Positions 1 through 8,143 of a stretch of DNA of 33,591 bases are shown in pieces. The translations under genes and the position numbers were made by a program. The notes beneath the pieces were generated by a model. The model worked only from the letters and a program-made list of their open reading frames with translations. It was not told where the DNA came from and ran no database searches. Position 1 is the first letter of the stretch. Every line of letters begins with the position of its first letter. This DNA comes from an archaeon (GTDB taxonomy: Archaea > Thermoplasmatota > Thermoplasmata > JAJSAE01): NCBI GenBank assembly GCA_024281315.1, contig JAJSAE010000037.1:1-33591 (forward strand), read 5' to 3'.

Positions 1-2
1 CA

Positions 3-350
3 GCGTTTGAAAAATTCCTTGAAGAGCAGGGAATAGACTTCATGCCTTCGAAAAGGAACAATCCCCAACCCAGAGCGGCAACGACCGCTCTTGACATTAC
101 CGATCGGCAATGAACAAATGGCAAGGTTGAAACATTCTGGCTGAAGTATTCAGTGGAGAACAAAAGAGGCCTGTCTTTCTTCGCTTCTGTCGGCGGGACG
201 AAAAATCTTCCCCCGACATGATAGGCACAGATGGAGATTTTAATCAATAGATGAGTTTGCAGAGTGGTACAATCATAGAATTATGGAGCGTTATGGCTGA
301 AAATAGGAGGAAAACCTAACGAAGTTTTTCTAAGAAAGAGGCCTCGTTGC
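3..350 (+). pseudogene. Decayed DDE/rve-type transposase C-terminal remnant
   Basis: Frame from nt 3 reads AFEKFLEEQGIDFMPSKRNNPQ..., then after an in-frame TGA TNGKVETFWLKYSVENK; a different frame near nt 244-300 reads SIDEFAEWYNHRIMERYG, then EENLTKFF. These match the typical NNPQTNGKVERFWLEY...SIDEFxEWYNxR order of rve integrase-core transposases, but with stops and a frameshift. Confidence 0.7.
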
Positions 351-461
351 GAAACTGAGTGAAAAGAGGAAGAAACATGGACATAGAGAAACGAAAAAAT
401 AACCGTACTCAACAGATCTTTTTTCTTACCCAAAAGTACATATAGTGATAATTACATACGG

Positions 462-1502
462 ATGTTGATGGAAGGAGAGAGCATTGGCTTAACTGTTAAA
501 GATACAACAGGCAATAGCCGAACTGTGGGCATTGAGGATGTTGGAAAAATTCTTATTGGGCTTCAGAGTGCTATATACCATATTGCGGAGATGAAAGCTA
601 GTGCGGGCAGTGTTAGGATTGCTGGTAAGAGGAATCCTGTAATTTCTGAAAGAACTAAGCTTTATTTTAAGCAAACTGCCGTTTCTAGTTTTGTTGCGGA
701 ACTCCAATCAAGTGCGCAGCAGACTTTAGAAGATTATACGAACCCAGAAGAAACACTTATTGGAACAAGCGTGCGAACATTCGATAAGATACTGACTCAT
801 ATCGCAGAAGGCAATGAGGAAGCATTGAAAAATGACTTTGATGATCCTCTTTCTATGAAGAGGATATTGCATGATATTAATAATATATGGCCAACAGAAC
901 GGGGAACTTATAGTCTAGAATTAAGGGTTCATAAATTTAAGGGTTGGGCAAAGCCAGAAGACAGGGTAGTAATAAAAAATATATGGGAGCCAGAAGTTAA
1001 GGTTGTTCAGGAGCGATTAGTGGGGGTTCTTGCAGAGATGAGAGTGAGACCTAAGAAGTCGATAGAACTGAGAGGGACTTTAGGGAAGTTACAACTAAGT
1101 TTTGAGAAGGAACATGAAGAGAAGCTTAAGAAGTTGCTCAATAGGGTGGTAATCGCAGAGTGTGAACTAGAGATAAATGAGAGTGAAAAAGTAAAAGGTT
1201 TGAGGATACTGAATGTCGAGCCGACCAACTCCATTCAAATTCAGCGTATTGTGTCAGAAGATTTTGAGTTATCATTAAGAAAGCCCTTAGAAGTTAACAT
1301 TCGGATTGAGGAAGATTACTGGCTCTTGAGTAACGAAGAGCTGAAAATAGAGGTGCTTGAAAAGGATTTACCAGAGGCTTATGAGGCTTTTAATGAGGTT
1401 TTTTCCCTTTTGTTCGCAGAATATGTGAGTGAAGGAAATCCTCATAAGATGACAGAGGGGGCATTAGCAATCCGTAATGCATTTTTAGAATATGTTGGGT
1501 GA
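462..1502 (+). CDS. Uncharacterised 346-aa protein, possible partner of the downstream HicA-like protein
   Basis: Long ORF lying immediately 5' of the HicA-like ORF (4-bp gap to its ATG). No family motif recognised with certainty. Confidence 0.75.
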   Translation: MLMEGESIGLTVKDTTGNSRTVGIEDVGKILIGLQSAIYHIAEMKASAGSVRIAGKRNPVISERTKLYFKQTAVSSFVAELQSSAQQTLEDYTNPEETLIGTSVRTFDKILTHIAEGNEEALKNDFDDPLSMKRILHDINNIWPTERGTYSLELRVHKFKGWAKPEDRVVIKNIWEPEVKVVQERLVGVLAEMRVRPKKSIELRGTLGKLQLSFEKEHEEKLKKLLNRVVIAECELEINESEKVKGLRILNVEPTNSIQIQRIVSEDFELSLRKPLEVNIRIEEDYWLLSNEELKIEVLEKDLPEAYEAFNEVFSLLFAEYVSEGNPHKMTEGALAIRNAFLEYVG

Positions 1503-1506
1503 AATA

Positions 1507-1794
1507 ATGGTAACGAGAAAAGCAAAGAAGATAGAGAAAAACTTATTAAAAAAAGGATTTAAGAAGAGAGATGGGAAGAAACATTCTTTATATGTTTTTC
1601 ATTATTCTGATGGGACAAAAACTGGCATGAAAACAATAATGAGTCACAAGACTCCGGGGCGTGATATCGGTGATACGCTCTTAAGCTCAATGGCTAAACA
1701 GGTGGGCCTAACTTTAGAACAGTTTCTAAATCTCGTAGATTGCCCTTTATCAAGAGATGCTTACGAGACGCTAATTAGGGGTAAGATGAAGTAG
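1507..1794 (+). CDS. HicA-like / dsRBD-fold small protein (possible toxin-antitoxin component)
   Basis: MVTRKAKKIEKNLLKKGFKKRDGKKHSLYVFHY...SHKTPGRDIGDTLLSSMAKQVGLTLEQF resembles HicA: GF..., KKHSLY with the conserved His, and a (K)Q-GLT C-terminal helix. Start moved to the ATG at 1507. Confidence 0.6.
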   Translation: MVTRKAKKIEKNLLKKGFKKRDGKKHSLYVFHYSDGTKTGMKTIMSHKTPGRDIGDTLLSSMAKQVGLTLEQFLNLVDCPLSRDAYETLIRGKMK

Positions 1795-1872
1795 TTTTGT
1801 TCCCTAAATAATTTTTCTTACTAATTTTGGAGGCCGAGCCAGCGCAGTAAGTGTTAAAGAAAAAGATTGAAG

Positions 1873-1946
1873 CGGGCCTGAAGGGGTTCGAACCCTTGAC
1901 CTATCGGTTAAGAGCCGATCGCTCTACCTAGCTAAGCTACAGGCCC
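1873..1946 (-). tRNA. tRNA-Lys (anticodon CUU)
   Basis: Reverse complement GGGCCTGTAGCTTAGCTAGGTAGAGCGATCGGCTCTTAACCGATAGGTCAAGGGTTCGAACCCCTTCAGGCCCG folds with a 7-bp acceptor stem, D arm, ATCGG/CCGAT anticodon stem, CTCTTAA loop, and AAGGG/CCCTT T stem with a TTCGAAC loop. Confidence 0.93.
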
Positions 1947-2134
1947 GCAGGGCCTGGAGATTAGCTTAAGGCGCAACACCAATTGCATAGGTGCGCCGTG
2001 TAGCTAAGCTACAAACCCTATAGGGTGGCGGATGAATGCCCGCAGGGCCTGGAGGTTAGATACAGGCGCAACATAGATTGCATAGGTGCGCCGTGTAGCT
2101 AAGCTTCAAACCCTATGGGATTTGCGGATGATAA
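1943..2134. repeat. Two-copy tandem repeat, 95-bp period, sharing tRNA-Lys 5'-end sequence
   Basis: Copy 1 (1943-2037) and copy 2 (from 2038) both start gcccgcagggcctggag and share attgcataggtgcgccgtgtagctaagct(a/t)caaaccctat and gcggatga. The segment (g)tagctaagctac is also present in the adjacent tRNA. Confidence 0.85.
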
Positions 2135-2191
2135 CGGGCCTGAAGGGATTCGAACCTTAACCATTAAGGGCTATATGGCCGAATCAGGCCC
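2135..2191 (-). pseudogene. Shrunken tRNA-like remnant (57 nt)
   Basis: Reverse complement GGGCCTGATTCGGCCATATAGCCCTTAATGGTTAAGGTTCGAATCCCTTCAGGCCCG keeps the acceptor stem and T-loop TTCGAAT of the neighbouring tRNA-Lys but lacks proper D and anticodon arms. Confidence 0.7.
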
Positions 2192-2233
2192 TGCAATTCG
2201 CCCAATACTGAGGAGGTAAATAAAACTTTGCTC

Positions 2234-2425
2234 CTATCTGCGCCTGTAAATGAGCTCGGCCCCGGCAATGACCAGCGCGTTCAGGACAACTGCGACGATA
2301 GTCAGGATAGTAAGGCCGTTTATGCCCTTAAACAGCGGGGTAAGGAGGTACATTACGAGCAGGAGGGCCACAACACCGCCGATTCCGGCATAGAGAAGGA
2401 CCTCGCCGACTCCCGTTTTTGCCAT
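2234..2425 (-). CDS. Small membrane protein (63 aa, two predicted TM segments)
   Basis: MAKTGVGEVLLYAGIGGVVALLLVMYLL...LTILTIVAVVLNALVIAGAELIYRRR: two hydrophobic helices with a basic C-terminus. Divergent from hef. Confidence 0.6.
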   Translation of the reverse strand: MAKTGVGEVLLYAGIGGVVALLLVMYLLTPLFKGINGLTILTIVAVVLNALVIAGAELIYRRR

Positions 2426-2520
2426 AGTTTGTTATGGCCGATGGCCTATTTGTATCTTTCGTTGCCGAACCTTTAATATCTCTCCTCCCCTTCCCTCCCT
2501 CCGTGTACATATCTCACCCC

Positions 2521-4836
2521 ATGATTAACCCTGAAACTCTGGAGCACAGGGAGTATCAGGCCGCCATCGCCGCCTCCTGCACGAAGGAGAACACTCTGGT
2601 GGTCCTGCCCACTGGCCTCGGAAAGACAGCCGTGGCCGCTCTTGTGATAGCGGATATTATGGCGAAGGAAAGCGGAAAGATACTCTTCATGGCCCCGACG
2701 AAGCCTCTGGTTGAGCAGCACGCTTCGTTTCTTCGCCGAGTGGTTAAGGGTGCGGAACCCGTGATTCTTACAGGGGAAGTGTCGCCGAAAAAGAGGGTTG
2801 AGGCGTGGAATGACGGAAGGATAATCACATCTACGCCGCAGGTCATAAGCAACGACCTCATAAGCGGCAGAATCTCCCTTTCCGATGTCTCCCTCATAAT
2901 ATTCGACGAGGCCCACCGGGCCGTGGGGAAGTACGCCTATGTCTTTGTGGCCGAGAAATATCTCGCTCTTGGAAAAGGCAGGGTCCTCGGCATGACCGCT
3001 TCACCGGGGAATGAGGAAACCACGCTGGAGGTCTGCGCTAACCTCGGAATAACGGCCGTGGAGATTCGCAGCGAGAGCGACCCTGATGTGGCTCCTTATG
3101 TGCAGAAAATAAGGTTTCAGTGGGTGCGCGTGGACCTACCGGACGAGACGAAAAAACTGGTGGAGATGCTCCGCTCTCTTTTTAACGACAGCCTGAAGGA
3201 ACTGCGGGCAATGGGAATGCTTCAGGGCTTCAACAGGATTCCGGGCAAGCGCGAGATTCTGGAACTCGGTAGGCAGATTCAGATGAGGATGAAGATGCCT
3301 GGCCAGACCCCTTCCAATCTCTACCGGGCCATGAGCCTTCAGGCTGCGCTTTTAAAGATAGAAACGGCCATAGACCTTGCGGAGACCCAGAACATCACGG
3401 CGGTGAAGAACTATCTGGACAGACTGATGCAGGAGGCCAACAGCAGGACCGGTTCCAAGGCAGCGCGGGAGATAGTATCCAGCATCCTTTTCAGGGACAT
3501 AGTGAAGTACCTCGGTACGCTGAACTACGAGCATCCGAAACTGAACCGCCTGATTGAAATCGTCAAGGGAGAGGTGGAGAAGCGGCCGAACAGCAGGATT
3601 ATCGTATTCACCAACATCCGGGACACCTGCGACCTCGTGGTGGACTCGCTGGGAGAGGAGGGTATACATGCGGAGCGATTCGTGGGGCAGGCATCCAGGG
3701 GAGGGGTTAAAGGGTTGAAGCAGAAAGAGCAGGTGGAAATCATAGAGAGGTTCAAGAACAGCGAGTTCCCGGTGCTCGTGGCCACCAGCGTTGCCGAGGA
3801 GGGCCTGGACATCCCGTCCACCGACCTCGTTGTGTTCTACGAACCCGTGCCCTCGGTAATCCGCACAATCCAGAGAAGAGGGAGGACCGGCAGGCAGGAG
3901 AGCGGCCGCGTAATCATCCTAATCACCAGAAAGACGAGGGACGAGGGGTACTACTGGAGCGTGAAGCGTCAGGAGAAGCAGATGAAGGAGGATATGATAC
4001 GCCTCAGGGAGGCGCTGGCAAAAAGAATCACCGTTCCTTCCGATATACGTGCGCATGCACCGGTGGAGATACCGGAACCGGATATGCCCGAGGATTCTGG
4101 CGCAGAAGCAGGGATCGGGAAAAGGAAGAAGGCCACACTCTTCGACTTTGCAAGAAAGAAGAATGCGGAGGAGAAAGACGAACCCATGAAAATCGTGGCG
4201 GACACCAGAGAGTTCCGCTCGGAGGTTGTAACGGCCCTTGCCAGATACGGCATCACTGTGGAGCCGAAGCAGATGGATGTTGGCGATTACATAATCTCCG
4301 AGCGGGTGGCGGTGGAGAGGAAGGAGGCGGAGGACTTCATCTCTTCACTTCTGGACGGCCGCCTCTTCTCACAGATGGGGGCGCTGAAATCCGCATATCC
4401 GAGGCCGGTGGTGATAATCGAAGGGGAAAGCCTGCACGGAATACGAAACATCAGCAAGGAGGCCATAAACGGCGCGCTCGCGTCCATAGTTATCGATTTC
4501 GGCATCCCTGTGATTTTTACAAAAAGTGCGGAGGAGACCGCGGACATCATTGTCTCCATGCTGAAAAGGGAGAATTCTGAGGGGCATGTGGCACGCATCA
4601 GGGGTGAAAGGGCGGGCTTTGAGCTACACGAGCAGCAGCAGTTTATCATAGAGGGCCTGCCCGGTGTTTCCGGGGTTCTGGCCCGCCGGCTTCTGTCGCA
4701 CTTTGGCAGCATTAAGGCCATTGCAAACGCATCTGTGGAGGAACTCACTGAGGTCAGGGGGATCGGGAAGGCCACGGCCCAGGGGATTTACGATATTTTC
4801 AGGGAGAGGTATCTGGCGAAGGAGAGGAAGGATTAG
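2521..4836 (+). CDS. hef: Hef-type DNA repair protein: SF2 helicase + ERCC4/XPF nuclease + HhH
   Basis: LPTGLGKT (Walker A), FDEAHRAVG, QRRGRTGR, nuclease VERKEAEDF, C-terminal LPGVSGVLARRLL...VRGIGKATAQ HhH. ATG at 2521 preferred over 2434, with TATA-like ctttaatat at ~2470. Confidence 0.95.
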   Translation: MINPETLEHREYQAAIAASCTKENTLVVLPTGLGKTAVAALVIADIMAKESGKILFMAPTKPLVEQHASFLRRVVKGAEPVILTGEVSPKKRVEAWNDGRIITSTPQVISNDLISGRISLSDVSLIIFDEAHRAVGKYAYVFVAEKYLALGKGRVLGMTASPGNEETTLEVCANLGITAVEIRSESDPDVAPYVQKIRFQWVRVDLPDETKKLVEMLRSLFNDSLKELRAMGMLQGFNRIPGKREILELGRQIQMRMKMPGQTPSNLYRAMSLQAALLKIETAIDLAETQNITAVKNYLDRLMQEANSRTGSKAAREIVSSILFRDIVKYLGTLNYEHPKLNRLIEIVKGEVEKRPNSRIIVFTNIRDTCDLVVDSLGEEGIHAERFVGQASRGGVKGLKQKEQVEIIERFKNSEFPVLVATSVAEEGLDIPSTDLVVFYEPVPSVIRTIQRRGRTGRQESGRVIILITRKTRDEGYYWSVKRQEKQMKEDMIRLREALAKRITVPSDIRAHAPVEIPEPDMPEDSGAEAGIGKRKKATLFDFARKKNAEEKDEPMKIVADTREFRSEVVTALARYGITVEPKQMDVGDYIISERVAVERKEAEDFISSLLDGRLFSQMGALKSAYPRPVVIIEGESLHGIRNISKEAINGALASIVIDFGIPVIFTKSAEETADIIVSMLKRENSEGHVARIRGERAGFELHEQQQFIIEGLPGVSGVLARRLLSHFGSIKAIANASVEELTEVRGIGKATAQGIYDIFRERYLAKERKD

Positions 4837-5174
4837 TTTTCGAAGTCCTCTATCGCCTTCAGAACCAGCTGCATATACATCAGCGCCGGCCCGCCGGCCA
4901 TGGTGACAGCAACAAAGGAGGCCTCGATTATCTCCTCCCTCGTGGCTCCGGCCTTCAGTGCATTGTGTGTGTGGAATGCTATGCACCAGTGGCATTTCGT
5001 GGCCACCGAAAGAGAGACGGCTATTATCTCCTTATCCTTTGTGCTCAGGGCCTTGGGCGTGTTCACGGCCTTCAGCATCTGCATGAATCCTCCCGTCTCT
5101 TCGGGGTATTCCTTGCTGAGATTGACGATTGTTCTCTGTATATCTTTTACCATGTCTTTCGTGTCTTCGGTCAT
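4833..5174 (-). CDS. AhpD-like / carboxymuconolactone decarboxylase family protein
   Basis: ATKCHWCIAFHTHNALKAGATREEI has the AhpD CxxC...H motif. Start at ATG 5174 (MTEDTKDM). Confidence 0.88.
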   Translation of the reverse strand: MTEDTKDMVKDIQRTIVNLSKEYPEETGGFMQMLKAVNTPKALSTKDKEIIAVSLSVATKCHWCIAFHTHNALKAGATREEIIEASFVAVTMAGGPALMYMQLVLKAIEDFEN

Positions 5175-5248
5175 GGGTGGGCAAGAGAAGAAAAGAATAA
5201 AAAGGTGTCGGTTTACAATGAGTATTAGTAGGCAGACTGAGCACAATA

Positions 5249-5908
5249 TCAATATCTGTCGGTGTTCAAGTCTGCATTTTTCCAAGGTACTGTTTTTTCA
5301 GCAGACACTTCCTCTCCAAAAATATCCGGTTCGTGAACGATTTCGGGTCGCAAATTTCTCTTATGTTTATATTTAAATAATGACACCGTGGTTATGTTTT
5401 CTCTCTGTATCCCCCTTTCTGTTAGTAAATGAACAGCTTCCCTCAATGTTTGTCCTGTATATGTCTGTGCTACGACGACTAATATTGTTTTATCTACTAA
5501 ATTGATATCATTGTCCATATTGACCTTTATTTCTTCAATTCTTCGGTTACCGGAATCAGTCCTCATAAATATGGTCGTATTTATAGAAAGAATTTGAATG
5601 GAGGGAGTCATTGTTTTATGTTTTTTATTCTTCACATCTTCCATAAGCACCTCCTCTATGAATTCATTAGACAACATGCCAGCAGCAATTACACCTCCTC
5701 TGCCAACTCCTATTATAACCTCTGGGACAATTCTCCTCCTATTAATTTCCTTTATGACTTTCGAAAGACTTTTTTCTACAGTTTTCCACGAAAGTAAACC
5801 TTTATAATAAAACAACCATACTTCTTTCCAATTGCTACCCATAATTTCTGGCATCGCGATAATTAGCGCCAAACTAGCCGCTATTAATTCATAACTAATA
5901 TTTTTCAC
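5249..5908 (-). CDS. Phosphoribosyltransferase-like protein with degenerate PRPP loop
   Basis: PEVIIGVGRGGVIAAGML and KTILVVVAQTYTGQTLREA align with type I PRTase core, and a VPW near the C-terminus is HGPRT-like. Acidic residues of the DDxxDTG motif are absent. Confidence 0.65.
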   Translation of the reverse strand: MKNISYELIAASLALIIAMPEIMGSNWKEVWLFYYKGLLSWKTVEKSLSKVIKEINRRRIVPEVIIGVGRGGVIAAGMLSNEFIEEVLMEDVKNKKHKTMTPSIQILSINTTIFMRTDSGNRRIEEIKVNMDNDINLVDKTILVVVAQTYTGQTLREAVHLLTERGIQRENITTVSLFKYKHKRNLRPEIVHEPDIFGEEVSAEKTVPWKNADLNTDRY

Positions 5909-6734
5909 CTCCCTGAGCAGATATAATTAGCGCTATTAAGCTTTTTATTGATTTTTTATAGGGAGTTTCATAGATATTATTAAATGGATTATTTTTAAAC
6001 ATATAGTTTATGTACCCATCCAATACGGCCTCGTCCCTCAACACTACATTATAATATTTTTCACCCATCAAGTAAAATCTACTATTTTCGAAGTATGTGT
6101 CCCTGCCGTTATGACATAGTTTGTCATAAAATTTTTGTGATGTTAAAACAGCATAAGATATATGTCCGCTCTCCCTATACATACGCACTATTATGTCAGA
6201 GAAATCAATTTGTGGAAGAATAAATTGTTCTACCAAGGGGTTTCTTTTCTCTATCTGGTCGATGACTTCCGAATAAGAATATCCTCTACGCCAGACATCC
6301 CTTCTTACTTTCATAGATTTTCTCAGATCCTCTTCAGGATAGATAAAAATCGATAAATCTATCAGTTTTTCTCCTGATATCTGATTAATCATTCCGGCGT
6401 GTAAACCTTCTATAAACAATATATCGTTCGGCTCTATCTTTTTTGGTTTAGAGAAGACTCCTTTTCTGTGGTTATATTTTGGTGCCGATACCGTCTTCCA
6501 ATTGGATAATTCTTTTACATCATTGATTATTCTGTTAAAATCATTGGCTTTTATCTGATCAGGATATTCATTTCGGCTCTTTCTTTCTTTTCGGGTATGC
6601 TTATGATAGCCATCCAAATCTAGGTAACTGTAGACATTTTTCAAATAAAAAAACATTGATCTTAGAAATGTAGACTTTCCAGAGCCGCTCGCTCCAGATA
6701 CACCGATCACAAATGTCTTTCTTTCATGTTCCAT
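5895..6734 (-). CDS. PRK/uridine kinase family P-loop kinase
   Basis: FVIGVSGASGSGKSTFL (Walker A), DLDGYHKHTRKERKSRNEYPDQ, NDILFIEGLHAG: layout of the phosphoribulokinase/uridine kinase family. Overlaps the downstream PRTase-like gene by 14 bp. Confidence 0.8.
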   Translation of the reverse strand: MEHERKTFVIGVSGASGSGKSTFLRSMFFYLKNVYSYLDLDGYHKHTRKERKSRNEYPDQIKANDFNRIINDVKELSNWKTVSAPKYNHRKGVFSKPKKIEPNDILFIEGLHAGMINQISGEKLIDLSIFIYPEEDLRKSMKVRRDVWRRGYSYSEVIDQIEKRNPLVEQFILPQIDFSDIIVRMYRESGHISYAVLTSQKFYDKLCHNGRDTYFENSRFYLMGEKYYNVVLRDEAVLDGYINYMFKNNPFNNIYETPYKKSIKSLIALIISAQGGEKY

Positions 6735-6831
6735 TTACATTCCTCTGGAAGTAGTAAAGCCTTGTCATATATATATCTAACGCCTCTTCCGATTATGCGT
6801 ATCTTCCTAGGCTAAAATTATGTAGATATCC

Positions 6832-7497
6832 CTACTCCTTCCCACACTTCAGCACAGCCTTCGCATCCACCACTATCGCATCCTTTTCCCTCACGAAGAC
6901 CGGGTTCAGGTCTATCTGTTCCACGGTGTCCTGCAACTTTGTGCACATTTCCGAGAAGGATATGAGCAGCTCCTTCAGGGCCTCCCGATTCACATGAATG
7001 TTCCTGAAGCCCTCCAGCACCTTTGCGGATTTAATCTCCTTCATCATGTCGTCCGCATCGTAGTCGTCTATGGGAATGAGCCGGAAACTGACATCCCTGT
7101 AAATCTCCGTGTAGATCCCGCCCATGCCGAACATGATGGTGGGGCCGAATGTGGGGTCGTGTATGAAGCCGATTATCACCTCAACGCCCTTCTCCTCCAT
7201 CGGCTCAACCAGCATATCTGCCTCCGGGAACTTCTCCTTTATCGTGTGGAAGGCCTTTATCAGAGCGAAGTGGTCCTTTATGTCCAAGAAAATGCCGCCG
7301 ACATCGGTCTTGTGCAGAATCTTCGGGGAATGAACCTTTGCGATGAGTGGGTACCGCATTCTGAGGCCCTCTATCTCCCCCTCGCTCCGCACCACATGGA
7401 AGTCGGTTGTGGGTATTCCGTTCTCCTTCAGAAGCGTCTTGACCTCGCCCTCGGATAGCGAGCATCGGCCGGATGAGATTATCGATTCTATGTCCAT
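6832..7497 (-). CDS. acdB: Acetyl/acyl-CoA synthetase (ADP-forming) beta subunit, ATP-grasp
   Basis: LLKENGIPTTDFHVVRSEGE..., PLIAKVHSPKILHKTDVGGIFLDI, GVEVIIGFIHDPTFGPTIMFGMGGIYTEIYRDVSFRLIP are typical of the ATP-grasp beta subunit. Confidence 0.92.
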   Translation of the reverse strand: MDIESIISSGRCSLSEGEVKTLLKENGIPTTDFHVVRSEGEIEGLRMRYPLIAKVHSPKILHKTDVGGIFLDIKDHFALIKAFHTIKEKFPEADMLVEPMEEKGVEVIIGFIHDPTFGPTIMFGMGGIYTEIYRDVSFRLIPIDDYDADDMMKEIKSAKVLEGFRNIHVNREALKELLISFSEMCTKLQDTVEQIDLNPVFVREKDAIVVDAKAVLKCGKE

Positions 7498-7548
7498 GTC
7501 AATCGGAGAGGGATAGGGGAGAAAGGTTTAAGGGTTTTGGTGGGAAGG

Positions 7549-7611
7549 TTTATTATATCGGAAGTGCATATCCTTTTGTGGAAGAAGTAATCGAGCGAGA
7601 GGGGAAAGAAG
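7549..7611 (+). promoter_or_regulatory. Duplicated promoter/start block, copy 1
   Basis: tttattatatcggaagtgcatatccttttgtggaagaagtaatcgagcgagaggggaaagaag; near-identical to 8081-8143 (about 4 mismatches in 63). Confidence 0.8.
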
Positions 7612-8045
7612 GCGGTCGGAACATCCCCGAGAGAGGAGAGGGTTCTGCTATACGGCCCACGCGTATTAAAGGGCAGATAGCCGGTGGGGCCATAATTCTT
7701 ACCTATCTCCTCTGGGCCTTTGTTCTGGTAATGATTAAGAGTCAGGGCCGCCATAACTGCGGCTGGGCCTTTCCTGCCGGTGCCTTCTTTTTTGTGTTCG
7801 TAATACTGCTTCTGAACTTTGTCGTCTTTTTCAGCACCCGGGGAAGCAAACGACGTTCTGCAATATGGTTTACCTTCCTCATCATGTATTCCTCTTTTTT
7901 GCTTGCGTTCGTTCTCTATGTTTCCGTAGCGGCCATGTGCTGGTGCAGCGACCCGGAAACCATCACGAAGACCTATGTCGCCTTCTCTCTGATCTTTATG
8001 GGAGATATTGCGATTAAGGGAGCAATGTTTAACGGGTTGGTGTGA
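7578..8045 (+). CDS. Multi-pass membrane protein, short paralogue of the next gene
   Basis: In-frame GTG at 7578 sits at the position equivalent to the GTG at 8110 of the paralogue; C-terminal ...TYLLW...VVFFSTRG...SSFLLAFVLY...CWCSDPETITKTY matches the 397-aa protein. Confidence 0.75.
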   Translation: MEEVIEREGKEGGRNIPERGEGSAIRPTRIKGQIAGGAIILTYLLWAFVLVMIKSQGRHNCGWAFPAGAFFFVFVILLLNFVVFFSTRGSKRRSAIWFTFLIMYSSFLLAFVLYVSVAAMCWCSDPETITKTYVAFSLIFMGDIAIKGAMFNGLV

Positions 8046-8080
8046 GGTGGCCCACTTATTTTTGCCCTAGTTCGGAAACA

Positions 8081-8143
8081 TTTATTATATAGGAAGTACA
8101 TATCCTTTTGTGGAAGAAGTAATCGAGCAAGAGGGGAAGGAAG
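8081..8143 (+). promoter_or_regulatory. Duplicated promoter/start block, copy 2
   Basis: tttattatataggaagtacatatccttttgtggaagaagtaatcgagcaagaggggaaggaag; see copy 1. Confidence 0.8.

Noticed and set aside
2135-2191. A second functional tRNA
   Set aside because: Only acceptor and T-arm sequence is kept; D and anticodon arms cannot form normally in 57 nt.
2434-2520. N-terminal extension of Hef from ATG 2434
   Set aside because: Spans a TATA-like element and has no helicase similarity; ATG 2521 is more plausible.
7473-7577. Upstream ATG extension (MRLSILCPCQSERDRGERFKG...) of the 190-aa membrane protein
   Set aside because: Overlaps acdB and its promoter; the paralogue alignment and duplicated block place the start at GTG 7578.
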